Of a DNA stretch of 64,000 bases, positions 10,966 to 21,989 are shown in pieces. A model generated the notes under the pieces. It did no database searches. It had not been told where the DNA came from and saw nothing but the letters and a program-made list of their open reading frames with translations. The position numbers and the translations under genes were made by a program. Each line of letters starts with the position of its first letter. Within the stretch, counting starts at the first letter, position 1. Source of the DNA: Batkoa obscura (Eukaryota; Entomophthoromycota; Entomophthoromycetes; Entomophthorales; Batkoaceae); the NCBI GenBank assembly GCA_030770535.1, contig JASVEC010000007.1, positions 248,001-312,000 on the forward strand, given 5' to 3'.

Positions 10966-11879
10966 GGTTTTTTGTCAATTTGTGAATATAGAAGTTAGCT
11001 TTTTTCTTTTCTTTGCTTCTTTTTATTCTCGTTTATATGAAGTTGCTTTCATAAGCTGTCTCATTTGTTGTTTATTAAATGATTATCAAATTTTGTTACA
11101 TTATTGACAATGTAGACTTTTGAGTTTTAAATAGTAAAATTATAAAATCGCAATCAAACTTTGGTGAGTTTTTTAAAATCGAATTAAAAACTTAATAAAA
11201 TGAAACAAATCATACTCTTTAGTAAAGTTGATTCCCTTAGTGAGCTTTAGATCCCCTTCACTAAAAAGAGTAAAAAAGTATAAAGTAATAACATTTATAG
11301 CATGTTAAGCTTTAGTTTTCATAAAAATATAAAATGATTGGAAGTTTATTTTCAAAGAAGCTTAGTTCAATATGTTTAAAGAATAGCTGGAAAATAATAA
11401 TAATAATAAAAATAGTGTCTAAATATAAATCACTTTCCCATGTAACGCTATAAAAAAGCTATTATTTTGACCTTAACTTATTTAAAGCATTATTCTTTAC
11501 ATGTGTTACATTTCTTTTATGGCCTAATTAACCCCTCATTCGAAAAAGCTTGTCTATGTTTAAAATTTTAAAAATTAAGCTTTAGAAATTAAGCTGTACA
11601 CATGATTTAACTATAAAAACGATCACTAAAAAATCCGCAAAAGAACTGCAACAGTTGTAATTTATTGACTGGTATCTAGATTTCGATCCACTTATTCCAA
11701 AGGGTTTTATGGAAAGTCAATTGTATCCAATAAAAACAATCATAACTTAAACCAGCTATTTTAATTAGCTTTTAGAGAATCCAAGAATATTAAATAATCA
11801 AAAACTCTATCAACAAAAGTGAATAAAACATGGCAGTAACTCAAAAAATACATTATTATTAGTTTATTTTATTTAATCT
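10966..11879. other. Intergenic DNA between GPCR genes 3 and 4
   Basis: AT-rich, with no gene or repeat seen. The promoter module shared by genes 1-3 was not found in front of gene 4, so this receptor is probably regulated differently. Confidence 0.4.
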
Positions 11880-12896
11880 ATGGCCTACTCAACCTTGCCA
11901 GTTGAAATATTGTGTTTGACAATATGTATACTCTCATTGATTATTAACAGCATAGCCATCACAATTGTAGTTTATTTAAAAAAACAATCCAAGCTTACCA
12001 ACGGCTTAAATTTGATCTTATTAGTCTCAAGCTATGATCTGATAGCACCTGTGGTAGGTTTAGCGCAAGGAATAAGTTCAAGAGTCATAGGCTTCAACAT
12101 TTTGGAAATTGAGTATTTATGCCAGATTATTGGTATCCTTGAATCGTTAGTGCCTTTTCTTTCTACTGGTGCAGTCACCTTTTTATCATTGGAGAGATAT
12201 TTTTTTATTTTACAGATTATTATTCCAAAATCAGTTACCATTGCAGTCACTAGTTTGCATTTTGCTATTGGAATAACCCTGGCCGTACTGGCTTCAGTTC
12301 ATGAAGAGTATACTATGGCCAGCTCAAGGATGATATGTATGGTAAGACCAAGCAGTGGTATCTTTGGTAGAATATGGTTTTACAGTTTATTGATATTTTT
12401 AATTTTACATACAATCATTATCGTCTTTTGCTATATCAAAATTATCACTTTAAGGAGACTGGTAAGTAAGACAATTAAAATACCTATTGAATCAATAGCC
12501 ACCTCTAATCAAAGTCAAAATCATACCACGGAAAATTTTATTACCAAACATTTTAATGGAATACCAACTACTATGTCAGAGAATAGTGAAGAAACAGCGA
12601 TACCTCCACAAAGCTTCATTAGTTTTAAACCAGATCGATTTGTTATTAAAGCGATGATACTGATGATAAGCTATCTGATTTGCTTACTACCTAGCATTGT
12701 CATTTTAATTTATCAGGCAGCGAGGTTCAATATGTACGGAAGTATTCATGTAGGGCCTTTGCTGTCGAATTTGATGTTTTTGCCACTATTTTCTTTATCC
12801 GTGATCAATCCTATCTTATTAATCTCACTACATACAAAGGTTTCTAACCAGTTGAGCCTCTGTTTGGATGGCTTGTTTGGATGTTTTAAGTTTTAA
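11880..12896 (+). CDS. Rhodopsin-like (class A-type) G protein-coupled receptor 4 (divergent paralogue)
   Basis: Intronless, 338 aa, same orientation as receptor 3. Landmarks retained: Asn23, Asp53, Cys81, Glu-Arg-Tyr 105-107, Cys153 within the shared SRMICMV motif, the KPDRFVIKA motif entering TM6, and Asn310-Pro311 in TM7. It differs from the other three along its whole length, most strongly in the TM2-TM3 loop, loop 3 and the TM6-TM7 loop, and shows no conversion tract. It is therefore the oldest split in the local cluster. The start is the ATG at 11880, directly after a T/A-rich leader. Ligand and coupling are unknown. Confidence 0.83.
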   Translation: MAYSTLPVEILCLTICILSLIINSIAITIVVYLKKQSKLTNGLNLILLVSSYDLIAPVVGLAQGISSRVIGFNILEIEYLCQIIGILESLVPFLSTGAVTFLSLERYFFILQIIIPKSVTIAVTSLHFAIGITLAVLASVHEEYTMASSRMICMVRPSSGIFGRIWFYSLLIFLILHTIIIVFCYIKIITLRRLVSKTIKIPIESIATSNQSQNHTTENFITKHFNGIPTTMSENSEETAIPPQSFISFKPDRFVIKAMILMISYLICLLPSIVILIYQAARFNMYGSIHVGPLLSNLMFLPLFSLSVINPILLISLHTKVSNQLSLCLDGLFGCFKF

Positions 12897-13599
12897 GTTT
12901 TTTCGTGTTAAAATATAATATATAATAGTGTGTTTTTAATTGATATTATGGTTTATATATCTATTTGATTTGATTTGATTTTGCGGTTAATTTTTAACGG
13001 TAACTTGTTTCAATTAAAATTGAGAAAATTACTGTATCCATTAGATTGTTTCCATACTTAGAGACCCTTTGTATTAATAAAATTAGTAACTAAATAACTT
13101 TAAAAATGTCTGCAAATGTTTGTAATCCATAAAACAGTAGGGCTTTTAATACCCCATGGTTCCTAGGGTGGCAAGTTGTGTATAAGTGAAAGGACTGTTT
13201 GCTACATTGTAATAGTTTTAATTAAGAAACAACTTATCAACTTGATGTTTATTTTAAAAAGAACTCATGAGCTCCAAATCTAGATTTCTGCTTGCACCTA
13301 TTAATGATAGCTTCTTATATTCTTGAAAATAACTATTACAATAAAGGTGATATTTATCCTGTAAGGTAGCATTAATATATACAACAAAGTCCAAGGATAC
13401 CCACCTGATGTAATTGAACCAAACGTAATATTACTATTTTGAATAAATTTATACGAGAATAATATCAAATTTTCAGAAGAAATAATAGCTGATAATTAGT
13501 GAAAGAATTACGAGATATAAACCAAGTCGGAATAGTCTCATAGTGATGATATCGAAGGTAGGTCTACCTGCAATTTATAAAGCAAAGTAAACAAAATAA
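12897..13599. other. Intergenic DNA after GPCR gene 4
   Basis: AT-rich 3' flank; no gene or repeat recognised. Confidence 0.4.
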
Positions 13600-14950
13600 A
13601 CTGTTAATTTTCATCACACAGTTGGAATTTTTTACTGTTTATTACTTTAAGCGTATCTTTATTAAATGGGATGTTATTTGAAAGCTATGTTTTATCTTCG
13701 CTATGGTTACTTTTGTTTTGAATGATATGAAGTTGATTGAATGAAGTTGAGTTATTATGATTAATAACTTGGTTAAAAGATAGAAGTTTAAATATTACTT
13801 CCTTTCCATCTTTATTAATTACATCACATAATAGACTATTGCTATTAATTTTTAAAATCTGATATATATAGATGAACTCTTAAATCAATTGTCTTATACC
13901 ATGAGTATGAATTTGTAATCTAGCTCTTCAATCAAAGAATGATGAAATTCACCATTGATGATCATATTTAATACCAAAACTAATTTTGTTAAGTTGGAAT
14001 TTCATTAAAATAAAGCCATACACCTTTTCGTCATAAAGTTTATAAAGCTTTCTTGCAGTATAATTTAATACCTTTAGATTATAAAAATCCGTGTTAAATT
14101 GGGTGTGTTCTTTAGAATAACAAATATTTTTACTAGAAAACCAAGTTTCTCTAGCTCATTATTGATCGTAAAGTAGCTTATTACTCTATCGAAATGAGAT
14201 AATGGGCTTTTGTCATTGTATTATGCAGTGCTTTAAGTTAAAAAGATATATTCTCTGATGTATGCGTCTGATAATTGGATCTGAAAACTCACTTCCTATT
14301 AAAGCAGCAATTAAAATAAGCCATAATGAACTGATGTTTAACTATTTTGCTATAGCTTATGAAATAATGATTTTTGTTTAGTAATATTACCCAAGTATAA
14401 AAAGATCATAAAGTTGGGGCCGTTGCTTAGGATTCTATAGCCTTCTTAATTTACCAATATAGTCATATGCTGATTCATATCACTAAAAGGATAGACAATT
14501 GTTTGATTGTGTTTTTTTAGCAAGCTGGTAAGCCCTGATATTGAAAACATAGGTATAAATATGTTCCAATAATATTTTTTTTTGAATTTCTTTCTTCTGA
14601 TATTTTAGTATAGTTAGCTACTTTTTCAATACATCTCATTTTATTATTTAATTTGTTTATCGATGATTTAGGCTTCAATGGGCTGATTGGGTCTTTAAAT
14701 AAGGATATAATAGAATCTGGAGACATGTGACTAACATAGGAAAGGAAAGGAGGATAAAGACATTTATATATCTTTTTAATAAGCCACAGCCCCTACCGCA
14801 ATTATGATCAAGATGATTTTGATAGATATAGTAAACTAAAGTATATCTATTGATCAAAAATTTACCATTCTTGTTTCTGAAGGTTAGTTTCAACTCTTTG
14901 GGTATAAAATTGGCCTTCTTTAAATAAGTGATTAGCCCGAATACTACCAT
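13600..14950 (-). pseudogene. Decayed coding-like region, family not recognised
   Basis: Several minus-strand stretches read as plausible protein, with balanced amino-acid use rather than the Lys/Asn/Phe/Ile runs of random AT-rich DNA. Examples are 14675-14950, which includes a Cys/His-containing HNCGRGCG motif, and 14517-14726. They sit in different frames and no single open frame spans the region. This suggests a dead gene or an old element. I could not assign a family and do not attempt to. Confidence 0.3.
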
Positions 14951-15344
14951 TGTTCTTATTAAAATATAAAAGTTTAGCTCTATCTGCCTATAGCGATTTT
15001 GTTAAGCCTAAATCACATTTAATAATCATTGCTTTAACATGATTCAAATCATCACTAGTAAATTTAACCAAAATTTAATTGACGAGCAACTAGTACAGAT
15101 TAAATTTATAGTTTTTTTATAACATATAACTTTGAATCAAGCCTTTATATTTTTTTACAAAGAACATTAGGGATTCGAAAAATATAATCTTAAAAAACTG
15201 CAAATTGTCGAAAAAACTCATACAAACTGCTATTAATCCAATCCAATGATAATCAAGATCTAAGATTAGAAACTCAAAATCCAAAATCCAAAATCCAAAA
15301 TCCACAAAAAATAACCTTGAAAAATAAAAATTTCACTTTTTAGA

Positions 15345-17316
15345 ATGTTTTATAAACAAGCAGCAACCCAATTAACAAAAGGAGGTCTACTTTCAAAAAA
15401 GAGCCAGGATGGAGCAATCAAAATCATACCAAAAATTCATCTCATAATATCATCTAAATTGACCCATTCAGAAGCAGATAGAATAATTAAAAAGAAAGAA
15501 GGATCAGAAAAAGGAGTCAGTACAAAAAAGAGTAACAAAATTGTATTCAATAATAAAAACCCATCGTTACAAGACTTTATATTGGCTTCTCAAAAGAAGG
15601 ATGGATTGCCTAATGATTTAAGTAAAATATCACCTATTGAAGTGCCTTATTTAGCGAACGCTTATCACCTCAATGCCAGTTCTGAAATGAAATATTTTAC
15701 GGAAGTCTATGGCTGTCAGGTAAATAAAATACAATTTTAATATGTAGTTTGTTAAATCAATCAGATGAATGTATCCGATGCCGAAATTCTTACAGCAGTA
15801 ATGGACAAAGCAGGGTATAAACAAACATCAGATATTAATGAAGCGGATGTTGTGTTTTTAGTTACAGTAAGTTTTTGTTGGATTTAGTTACCAAAACATG
15901 TATAATAATGGTTATTTAGTGCTCGATAAGGGATGCAGCTGAACAAAAGATATGGCATCGACTTAAACAACTTAAGAAAATGAAAAGGTCTCATCATCCG
16001 CAAAAATTACCACCAACTATAGGTGTATTAGGGGTAACTATCTAGGTTTCAATTTTAAATGATAAATTAAACAAGTTTAATAGTGTATGGCTGAGCGCTT
16101 AAAGGACAAATTATTGGACGAAAAAAAATTAGTGGATTTAGTATGTGGGCCCGATGCTTATAGATCAATACCAAATCTACTAAACATACACCAAACATCA
16201 ACACAAGGAGTAGCTAATGTCATACTTTCAGCAGATGAAACCTATGCTGATATAGTACCTATTCGTAGAGATGAAAAGAGCCCTTCAGTATTTGTATCGA
16301 TCATGCGAGGTTGTAATAACATGTGTAGTTATTGTATCGTACCGTTTACAAGGGGAATCGAGCGTAGTAGGCCAGTAAGTTCAATAGTTCAAGAAGTTCG
16401 TAGATTAAGTGATCAAGGGGTTAAAGAGATTGTTTTATTGGGTCAAAATGTCAACTCATATAGAGATACATCTGAAATAACTAGCTTTTCATCAGATGGA
16501 ACAAGCTCTAAGTTATCTAATGAAGGGTTTAAGACAATTTATAAACGTAAAGAAGGGGGTATTAGATTTGCAGAGCTTATTGAAAAGGTGGCTCAAGTAG
16601 ATCCAGAGATGCGAATTCGATTTACTTCCCCACATCCAAAAGATTTCCCAGACACTTTATTGCACGTTATCAGAGAGAATCCAAATGTATGTAATAGTCT
16701 CCATTTACCAGCACAATCAGGAAATAGTGAAATTTTGGAAAAAATGCGACGAGGATATACGCGAGAAGCTTACCTTCAGTTGATTGATCGAGTAAGGGAA
16801 TTGATACCCCAGGTTTCTATTTCTTCAGATTTCATCACTGGTTTTTGCGGTGAAACAGAAGAGCAACATAAAGACACAGTAAGTTTAATGGAGATTGTGG
16901 GCTTTGATATGGCATATATGTTTGCTTATTCTTTAAGAGAAGGCACCCATGCACATAGGCGCTTCAAAGATGATGTACCTAAAGATGTCAAAAAAGCAAG
17001 GCTTCAAGAGATTATAGCCATGTTTCAAACAAGAGCTAAAGATCGATTACAAGCGCTCGTTGGTAAGCCTCAGCTTGTACTTATTGATGGTGTTCCACAT
17101 CAAAAACATGTTGATGTTGGTAAGGTGCTTGCTGGAAGAACAGATGGTAATCATAGAGCGTTTTTAAAGTTAGACCCGGCCGTCGATCAATCACTTTATA
17201 ATTTGAAGGTTGGAGATTATGTTGCTTTCATGCCTACTTCTGCTTCTTCAACCTCAATTACTGGGGTGCCTATGGAGCATACTACTTTACAAAAGTTTTA
17301 TAGAACATATAATTAG
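15345..17316 (+). CDS. CDK5RAP1/MiaB-type tRNA methylthiotransferase, four exons
   Basis: Exons 15345-15719, 15765-15866, 15920-16033 and 16084-17316 join in frame to 607 aa, close to the length of animal CDK5RAP1. The family adds a methylthio group to N6-isopentenyladenosine at tRNA position 37 using radical SAM chemistry. The N-terminal UPF0004 domain supplies three cluster cysteines: Cys124 (YGCQMN), Cys160 (CSIRDAAEQ) and Cys198 (GCMAERL). The radical SAM motif CNNMCSYC gives Cys274, Cys278 and Cys281. The last ~70 residues fit a TRAM RNA-binding domain. The basic N terminus (MFYKQAATQLTKGG...) looks like a mitochondrial presequence. Introns are 45, 53 and 50 nt, all GT-AG. Introns 2 and 3 each end exactly before a cluster cysteine codon. 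An AAAATCC tandem repeat lies just upstream. Confidence 0.93.
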
Positions 17317-17596
17317 TTATAGATTGATAGAATGGTTTAATTTATTAATAAACTTTAAAATTTATTATATTGGGCTGTTTGAATCAGGTTTTTTCACTTT
17401 TATGAGATCAAGTTTAGATAAAATAGGCGATAGTAAATTAAAAATATTCACATGTCAGTATAGTCAAATAAACATTATTTTAGAAATTATACTTTATAGT
17501 TAAAACTTAATAAAAATAGATTAATTAAACGAATGAAACTAAAGTATAATATAATTTTATTTATAAAAAATCAACTGCGAAAAGCTTTAAAATAAC

Positions 17597-19042
17597 TTAA
17601 TCTTTAACTACCAATGCGCCTGCGCATGGTGGAGCTGGATTGTTTCCTGGCCAGTCACAAATAGCATTACCACCCGAAATAGCGCACACTGTTCCATCTG
17701 GACATGCCCTTACAACCCATTTACCAGCATCACAGTTGGCAAAATTCTTTCCATTACAGGCTACGCCACCACTACTACATGGCTGCCCAGCTACTGGACA
17801 AGTACCAGTTGGTAATGGACCACTAGTGGAAGTGGTTGAAGTTTTTGTAATTGAAGTTTTTGTAGTTGAAGTAGAAGCGGAACTAGTTGAAGTAGAAGCG
17901 GAACTAGTTGAAGTAATAGTTGAAGTAATAGTTGAAGTAGTAGAAATAGTAGTTGAAGTTGAAGTAGTTGAAGTAGTAGAAGTAGTAGAAGTAGTAACCG
18001 GAGGACTTCCACAGTTTCCGGTTTTGTTCAAAAAGTCTTTAATAATTTGACCATAAGTTTTACCACCAATGACATTGTTTTCAGATTGGGAAGCGTCCCA
18101 CATCATAACACCAGCAAAAGTGTTATTAGATTTTAAATCAGTTATAATCTTTTGTAGGCTATCAGTTGATATATAGCCGGTTCCAGCTGCTGTTGGAGAG
18201 GCTGGCACACCAAGGATAAGCTTAATGTTCTTATTAAAAGATTTAGTGTGTACCCATTTATCCCAATCACCCCAATTCCAAGCCCATTGATTTCCATAGT
18301 TTTGTACACCACACCAGTTATTATAAAATTGGATATTGATAAAGTCAATGTAAGAAGTTTCCATAATTGTTTGTAAGTTACCATCAGGGAAAACACATTG
18401 TGGAGCAGCGGATACATAATATTTTTTAGAAGGGTCACTTTTATAATAAGTTTGAAGTTTACTCAAAAACACATCGTAGTAAGCTTGAGATCCACCTTCT
18501 AAATCTAAATCAATACCATCCACCTGGGCATCATCAAAAGGACGGAATTTATGGGTACCTTTCATAAACATATTCCAAATGGTATCAGCAAACTGCGAAG
18601 CAGCAGCTGATGAACCAAAACCTGTTCTGGCAATTGCACCACCCAGACTTAAAATAATTTTCTTGCCCTTGGATTGACAGTACTTAATATCTTGACCAAT
18701 CTTAGGACAGTGTCTTAATTTGCTTGCTGCTGGATCAGTAAAAAAGTCTTCACAATGGCTAGAGAAATTAATTTCTGGGAGATCAGTACCGGCATTAAAA
18801 TTATTCAAAAATGACAAGTTGATCACATCCATATAGCCATCATCACAGTATTTAGCTAAGTCTTTCTCCCAAAGTTCTGGGTTATTTAAATGGGCACCAC
18901 CATAACTATTTTGGCCCCAATAGAAGACTTGGTTGTTATTACAGTTCAAGTCGAAACCAAAGGTAGTAGTAATTAATGTAGAGAGTAAAGCTAAACTAGC
19001 AGTCTTAATCATATTTATAAATATCGATTTTTGATATTTCAT
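17597..19042 (-). CDS. Secreted GH18 class III chitinase with Ser/Thr linker and CBM19-like module
   Basis: 481 aa from the first ATG. It hydrolyses chitin beta-1,4 links, probably in cell-wall remodelling or extracellular digestion. After a signal peptide come VFYWGQN (39-45), the SLGG motif (132-135) and the GH18 catalytic motif DGIDLDLE with Asp175, Asp178, Asp180 and Glu182 (acid). The catalytic domain runs to about 340. A Ser/Thr-rich linker (about 345-413), likely O-glycosylated, leads to a cysteine-rich C-terminal module (414-470; GKWVVRACPDGTVC) resembling CBM19. Start choice: Met11 (19012) gives a more typical signal peptide, and the TATATA at about 19058 is only ~20 bp before the first ATG, so the Met11 start is favoured. 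It converges on the methylthiotransferase gene, 280 bp apart. Confidence 0.93.
   Translation of the reverse strand: MKYQKSIFINMIKTASLALLSTLITTTFGFDLNCNNNQVFYWGQNSYGGAHLNNPELWEKDLAKYCDDGYMDVINLSFLNNFNAGTDLPEINFSSHCEDFFTDPAASKLRHCPKIGQDIKYCQSKGKKIILSLGGAIARTGFGSSAAASQFADTIWNMFMKGTHKFRPFDDAQVDGIDLDLEGGSQAYYDVFLSKLQTYYKSDPSKKYYVSAAPQCVFPDGNLQTIMETSYIDFINIQFYNNWCGVQNYGNQWAWNWGDWDKWVHTKSFNKNIKLILGVPASPTAAGTGYISTDSLQKIITDLKSNNTFAGVMMWDASQSENNVIGGKTYGQIIKDFLNKTGNCGSPPVTTSTTSTTSTTSTSTTISTTSTITSTITSTSSASTSTSSASTSTTKTSITKTSTTSTSGPLPTGTCPVAGQPCSSGGVACNGKNFANCDAGKWVVRACPDGTVCAISGGNAICDWPGNNPAPPCAGALVVKD
17820..18000 (-). repeat. Coding minisatellite of the chitinase linker
   Basis: Tandem 3-, 9- and 12-bp motifs (plus strand GAAGTAGTTGAAGTAGTAGAA-like) encode the Ser/Thr linker. 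Such tracts vary in length between alleles in many fungal wall enzymes. The antisense ORF across it is an artefact of the repeat. Confidence 0.7.
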
Positions 19043-20518
19043 TACAACTGCTTGAGTGGTTTATATACTTTTTTGATTTCGCGTATTATAAAAAGGACAT
19101 TACCCTATTTATGGATAAGACTTAAGTATGACACTGCTAACAAATAACGAGATCCAGGAGTTAGTGTAGAATTGTCTTTTGACATATCATTTTTCGAATT
19201 TTAATAAATGGTTTAGTCATAAGATCTTTATGCTTTATGCTTTATGTGATAGTTTTATTATTATTTGCAGCTTAACTGAAATATCTTTTATTCTGTGTAT
19301 TAATTAAAATCACTTGTTCTTATTATTATCATAAGGATCTAAATAAAATCGCAATTACTCCCTTTATAGAAACAATAATATAAATTTGGTGAATGTTGAT
19401 GGTAAGTTTAAACCTTACATTTAATTTAATTTAATTGTACGCCTGAACCTATTGTTTATTTAATATTAATACGGATAAACATACTAATAAAGCCTGGTTT
19501 TATTTTATGAAGTATAGAATAAATCTTATTATACCCTAAAATATTAAAAGGTAAATCATTAAATTGAATTTAAATTTAAAGGAGAAGTAAATAGACTTAT
19601 AAATTAAATTAGTATAACATTTGGCTTGAAGTTATGTAAAAAGGTTATATTTATCCTTTTAGTTATTTAAGCAAACTTTATTCTGCATCCATTTTTGAAC
19701 TTTGTTTTATCATTAGTTCATAGTATTACCATTTTATTTAAATATAAGATTCTATTCAGCAGCAAAAAATAGTATTTGGTGCATAATGTAAAATTTCACA
19801 TAAGCTTGAATTATAAAGTTTTTTTAATATTTAAATTTTATATTAAATATATAAGTTAGCTTTATGATGATTTTTAAAAATACAATTTTTATGTTTTATT
19901 ATATTAAAGTAACTTAGAAATTTCAATCATGGTAAAAGTTTTAATAATATCTATACCAGTAACCTATTTAAAATTATTTATTTTATATAAAAAAATTAAA
20001 CATAAATACTTTATTTTTAAATTGAATAATTATAGGATTATAAATTCTTCAATTATTAAATTAAACAATACTGAAAAGAGGAGAACGTTAAGAATACAAT
20101 GAAGATAGTATTACTATCAACTATTTGATGACGATACTTTGTCATCAGTATCTCATAGATAACATATATAATATTAGAGTAAAAATTGTTTGTTACGTTG
20201 CTACACGTTGAAAATAAATCCAAAATAAGGATATTTGAAGAAATAAAGCCCGGTGTTTAGTATAGAACTATATAAGCCTTTCAACTGATATAATTTTTAC
20301 ATGCTATACTGTCTATTAATATCATCTCTTTATCATTTATTGATTAAAGTAAAACACTAGTGATTTAAATTTAAGGATTTTTTAAATAATATGTTGTTAA
20401 ATATTTAGCTTTTATAATATTGTTTAAAGCAATAAACAAAAGCCCCTAATACATTAGAACTACTATAGCTTTTAAGCTTTCTAGGTATAAAAAATAGTTT
20501 GATTGAGATATGGTTTAA
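19043..20518. other. AT-rich intergenic DNA upstream of the chitinase
   Basis: It holds the chitinase promoter (TATA-like TATATAAA on the minus strand near 19058-19066). Otherwise very AT-rich DNA without a recognisable gene or repeat. Confidence 0.4.
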
Positions 20519-20626
20519 CATGTGGGAGTGTTTTTTTCGGCTTCATTATTCTTTCCATCTTTTAAGCGCTATTCGAGTGGAAAACTTGTTAGTAAAATTC
20601 TTAAACAAAAAAATATATCCCCATGT
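20519..20626 (-). mobile_element. Tc1/mariner-like MITE, copy 4
   Basis: It reads ACATGTGGGAGTG...TTTTAAGCGCTATTCGAGTGG...ATATCCCCATGT, in the opposite orientation to copies 1-3. Its termini form an ACATG/CATGT palindrome. An apparent 67-aa ORF here is the MITE read through. Confidence 0.75.
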
Positions 20627-21129
20627 ATAAAAGTCTATTATATTTTATTACCATGTTTTATAAAAGTTTCATTTTATTTTGACTTATTATATTATTTTAA
20701 AAATCTATTGTGTAATATAAGATAATGTGTATAAATACTTTTTCTTTCTTTGAATTTCATTTAGATATACAATAAATTATAGCTTTTAACTTCAGTTTAC
20801 ATCTACTACATCCTGTAGCAGAGCTTTTATAAATGATCATACTTTTATAATATCATTAATAGCCCTCCTCTTTAACACTCAAATTCCTTTATATTATAGA
20901 ACAGCGGCATTGCTATATTTTTTATTAATGTTTTTTCCTTTATTTTTTCAATCTACTATTGATATTACTATGACTTAGATCATTCCCACCTATAGCTTTT
21001 ATAAAACTTGGAATCAGATTTCAAGAGAGAATGCCCTCATCAGAGATATTTTTCAAATGTTGGTTCTGGGAATCTAATTTATTTGTTTTTATTATATTAC
21101 TAAATAAGTATTAGGTAGATGATACAGAA

Positions 21130-21619
21130 GAAAATTCACTTTTAATGGATGAAATTAGTACACAAAGAGCCAAAATATAAAAGATGTAGTTATTTCAATT
21201 AACATTAACTATGATTTAAACAGATTGTTTAGGTTTATACAAAACAAAAAAAAAGAGCTAGAAAGAGGAATTGAAATTGAAATTGATGAAGAAAGTAACA
21301 CTATTTGAAATGAAAACGCTTAATTTAGAGAATTTAGTCGTAGAGATGTCCCAATTCAATATTCCAAAGAAAGAAGGTGGGGATGATCGACTGTAAAGAT
21401 GAACTGATTAACAAAAAAGAAAGAGTGTTTGAGATACTAATGGGGATTAAAAAGCTAAAAGAGAAGTTAAATAAAGAAAAAATTGAGATAAAAAACAGCA
21501 AAAAAATTATATTTCAGATTGAAGGTGCAGATAATTCAAGAAGGAACAAAGAGATTAAAGCAAATGTAAAAAAAGTAGATAAAACGTTAAATATTACCAA
21601 AAAAGAAAATAAGGCTTAA
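21130..21619 (+). pseudogene. Remnant of the membrane-anchor/coiled-coil gene family, copy 1
   Basis: An ATG at 21383 opens a 78-aa Lys/Glu-rich, coiled-coil-like frame ending at 21619, preceded by ~250 bp of similarly charged but interrupted sequence. An intron-like GATG...AAACAG acceptor occurs near 21220. The composition matches the third exon of the gene at 23085-23646. No membrane-anchor exon is visible. Probably a truncated or decayed family member; expression as a short protein cannot be excluded. Confidence 0.4.
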
Positions 21620-21646
21620 AAGAATGGAATAAAAATTGAATTAATC

Positions 21647-21752
21647 ATATGGGGATGTGTTTTTTGCTTAATAATTTTACTAACAATTTTTCCACTCGAA
21701 TAGTACTTAAAAAATGGAAAAAGTTATGAAATCAAAAAAAACAGCCCCATAT
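21647..21752 (+). mobile_element. Tc1/mariner-like MITE, copy 5 (well preserved)
   Basis: TA-flanked TGGGGATGTG...CAGCCCCA with near-perfect ends and core. It inserted between two members of the coiled-coil gene family. Confidence 0.85.
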
Positions 21753-21989
21753 ATTTATAATTTTTAGCTTTAGTTTATTAAATATAATTTAGTTTTATAT
21801 ACTACCAAATAATTAAAGGAGCTTAATAGCCTCATAAAAACCAAAAGGAGTCTAAGTTTTGATGATAAATTATAAACAAAACAGTAGTCCAAAAATTATA
21901 CCTTCTCTCATCGGTTTCTTCAATCTCATCAACAAATGTGACTGTAAAATGTAAATCCTTTTGACTCCTATTTTTTATTTACCTTTCAG

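Noticed and set aside
3267-12896. GPCRs as Git3-, Ste3- or Stm1/PQ-loop-type receptors
   Set aside because: The Glu-Arg-Tyr after TM3, extracellular Cys pair, TM2 Asp and TM7 Asn-Pro pattern fits the rhodopsin-like family better.
17640-18050. 136-aa plus-strand ORF rich in Glu and Val, and 73-aa Leu-rich minus-strand ORF
   Set aside because: Shadows of the chitinase Ser/Thr linker minisatellite in other frames.
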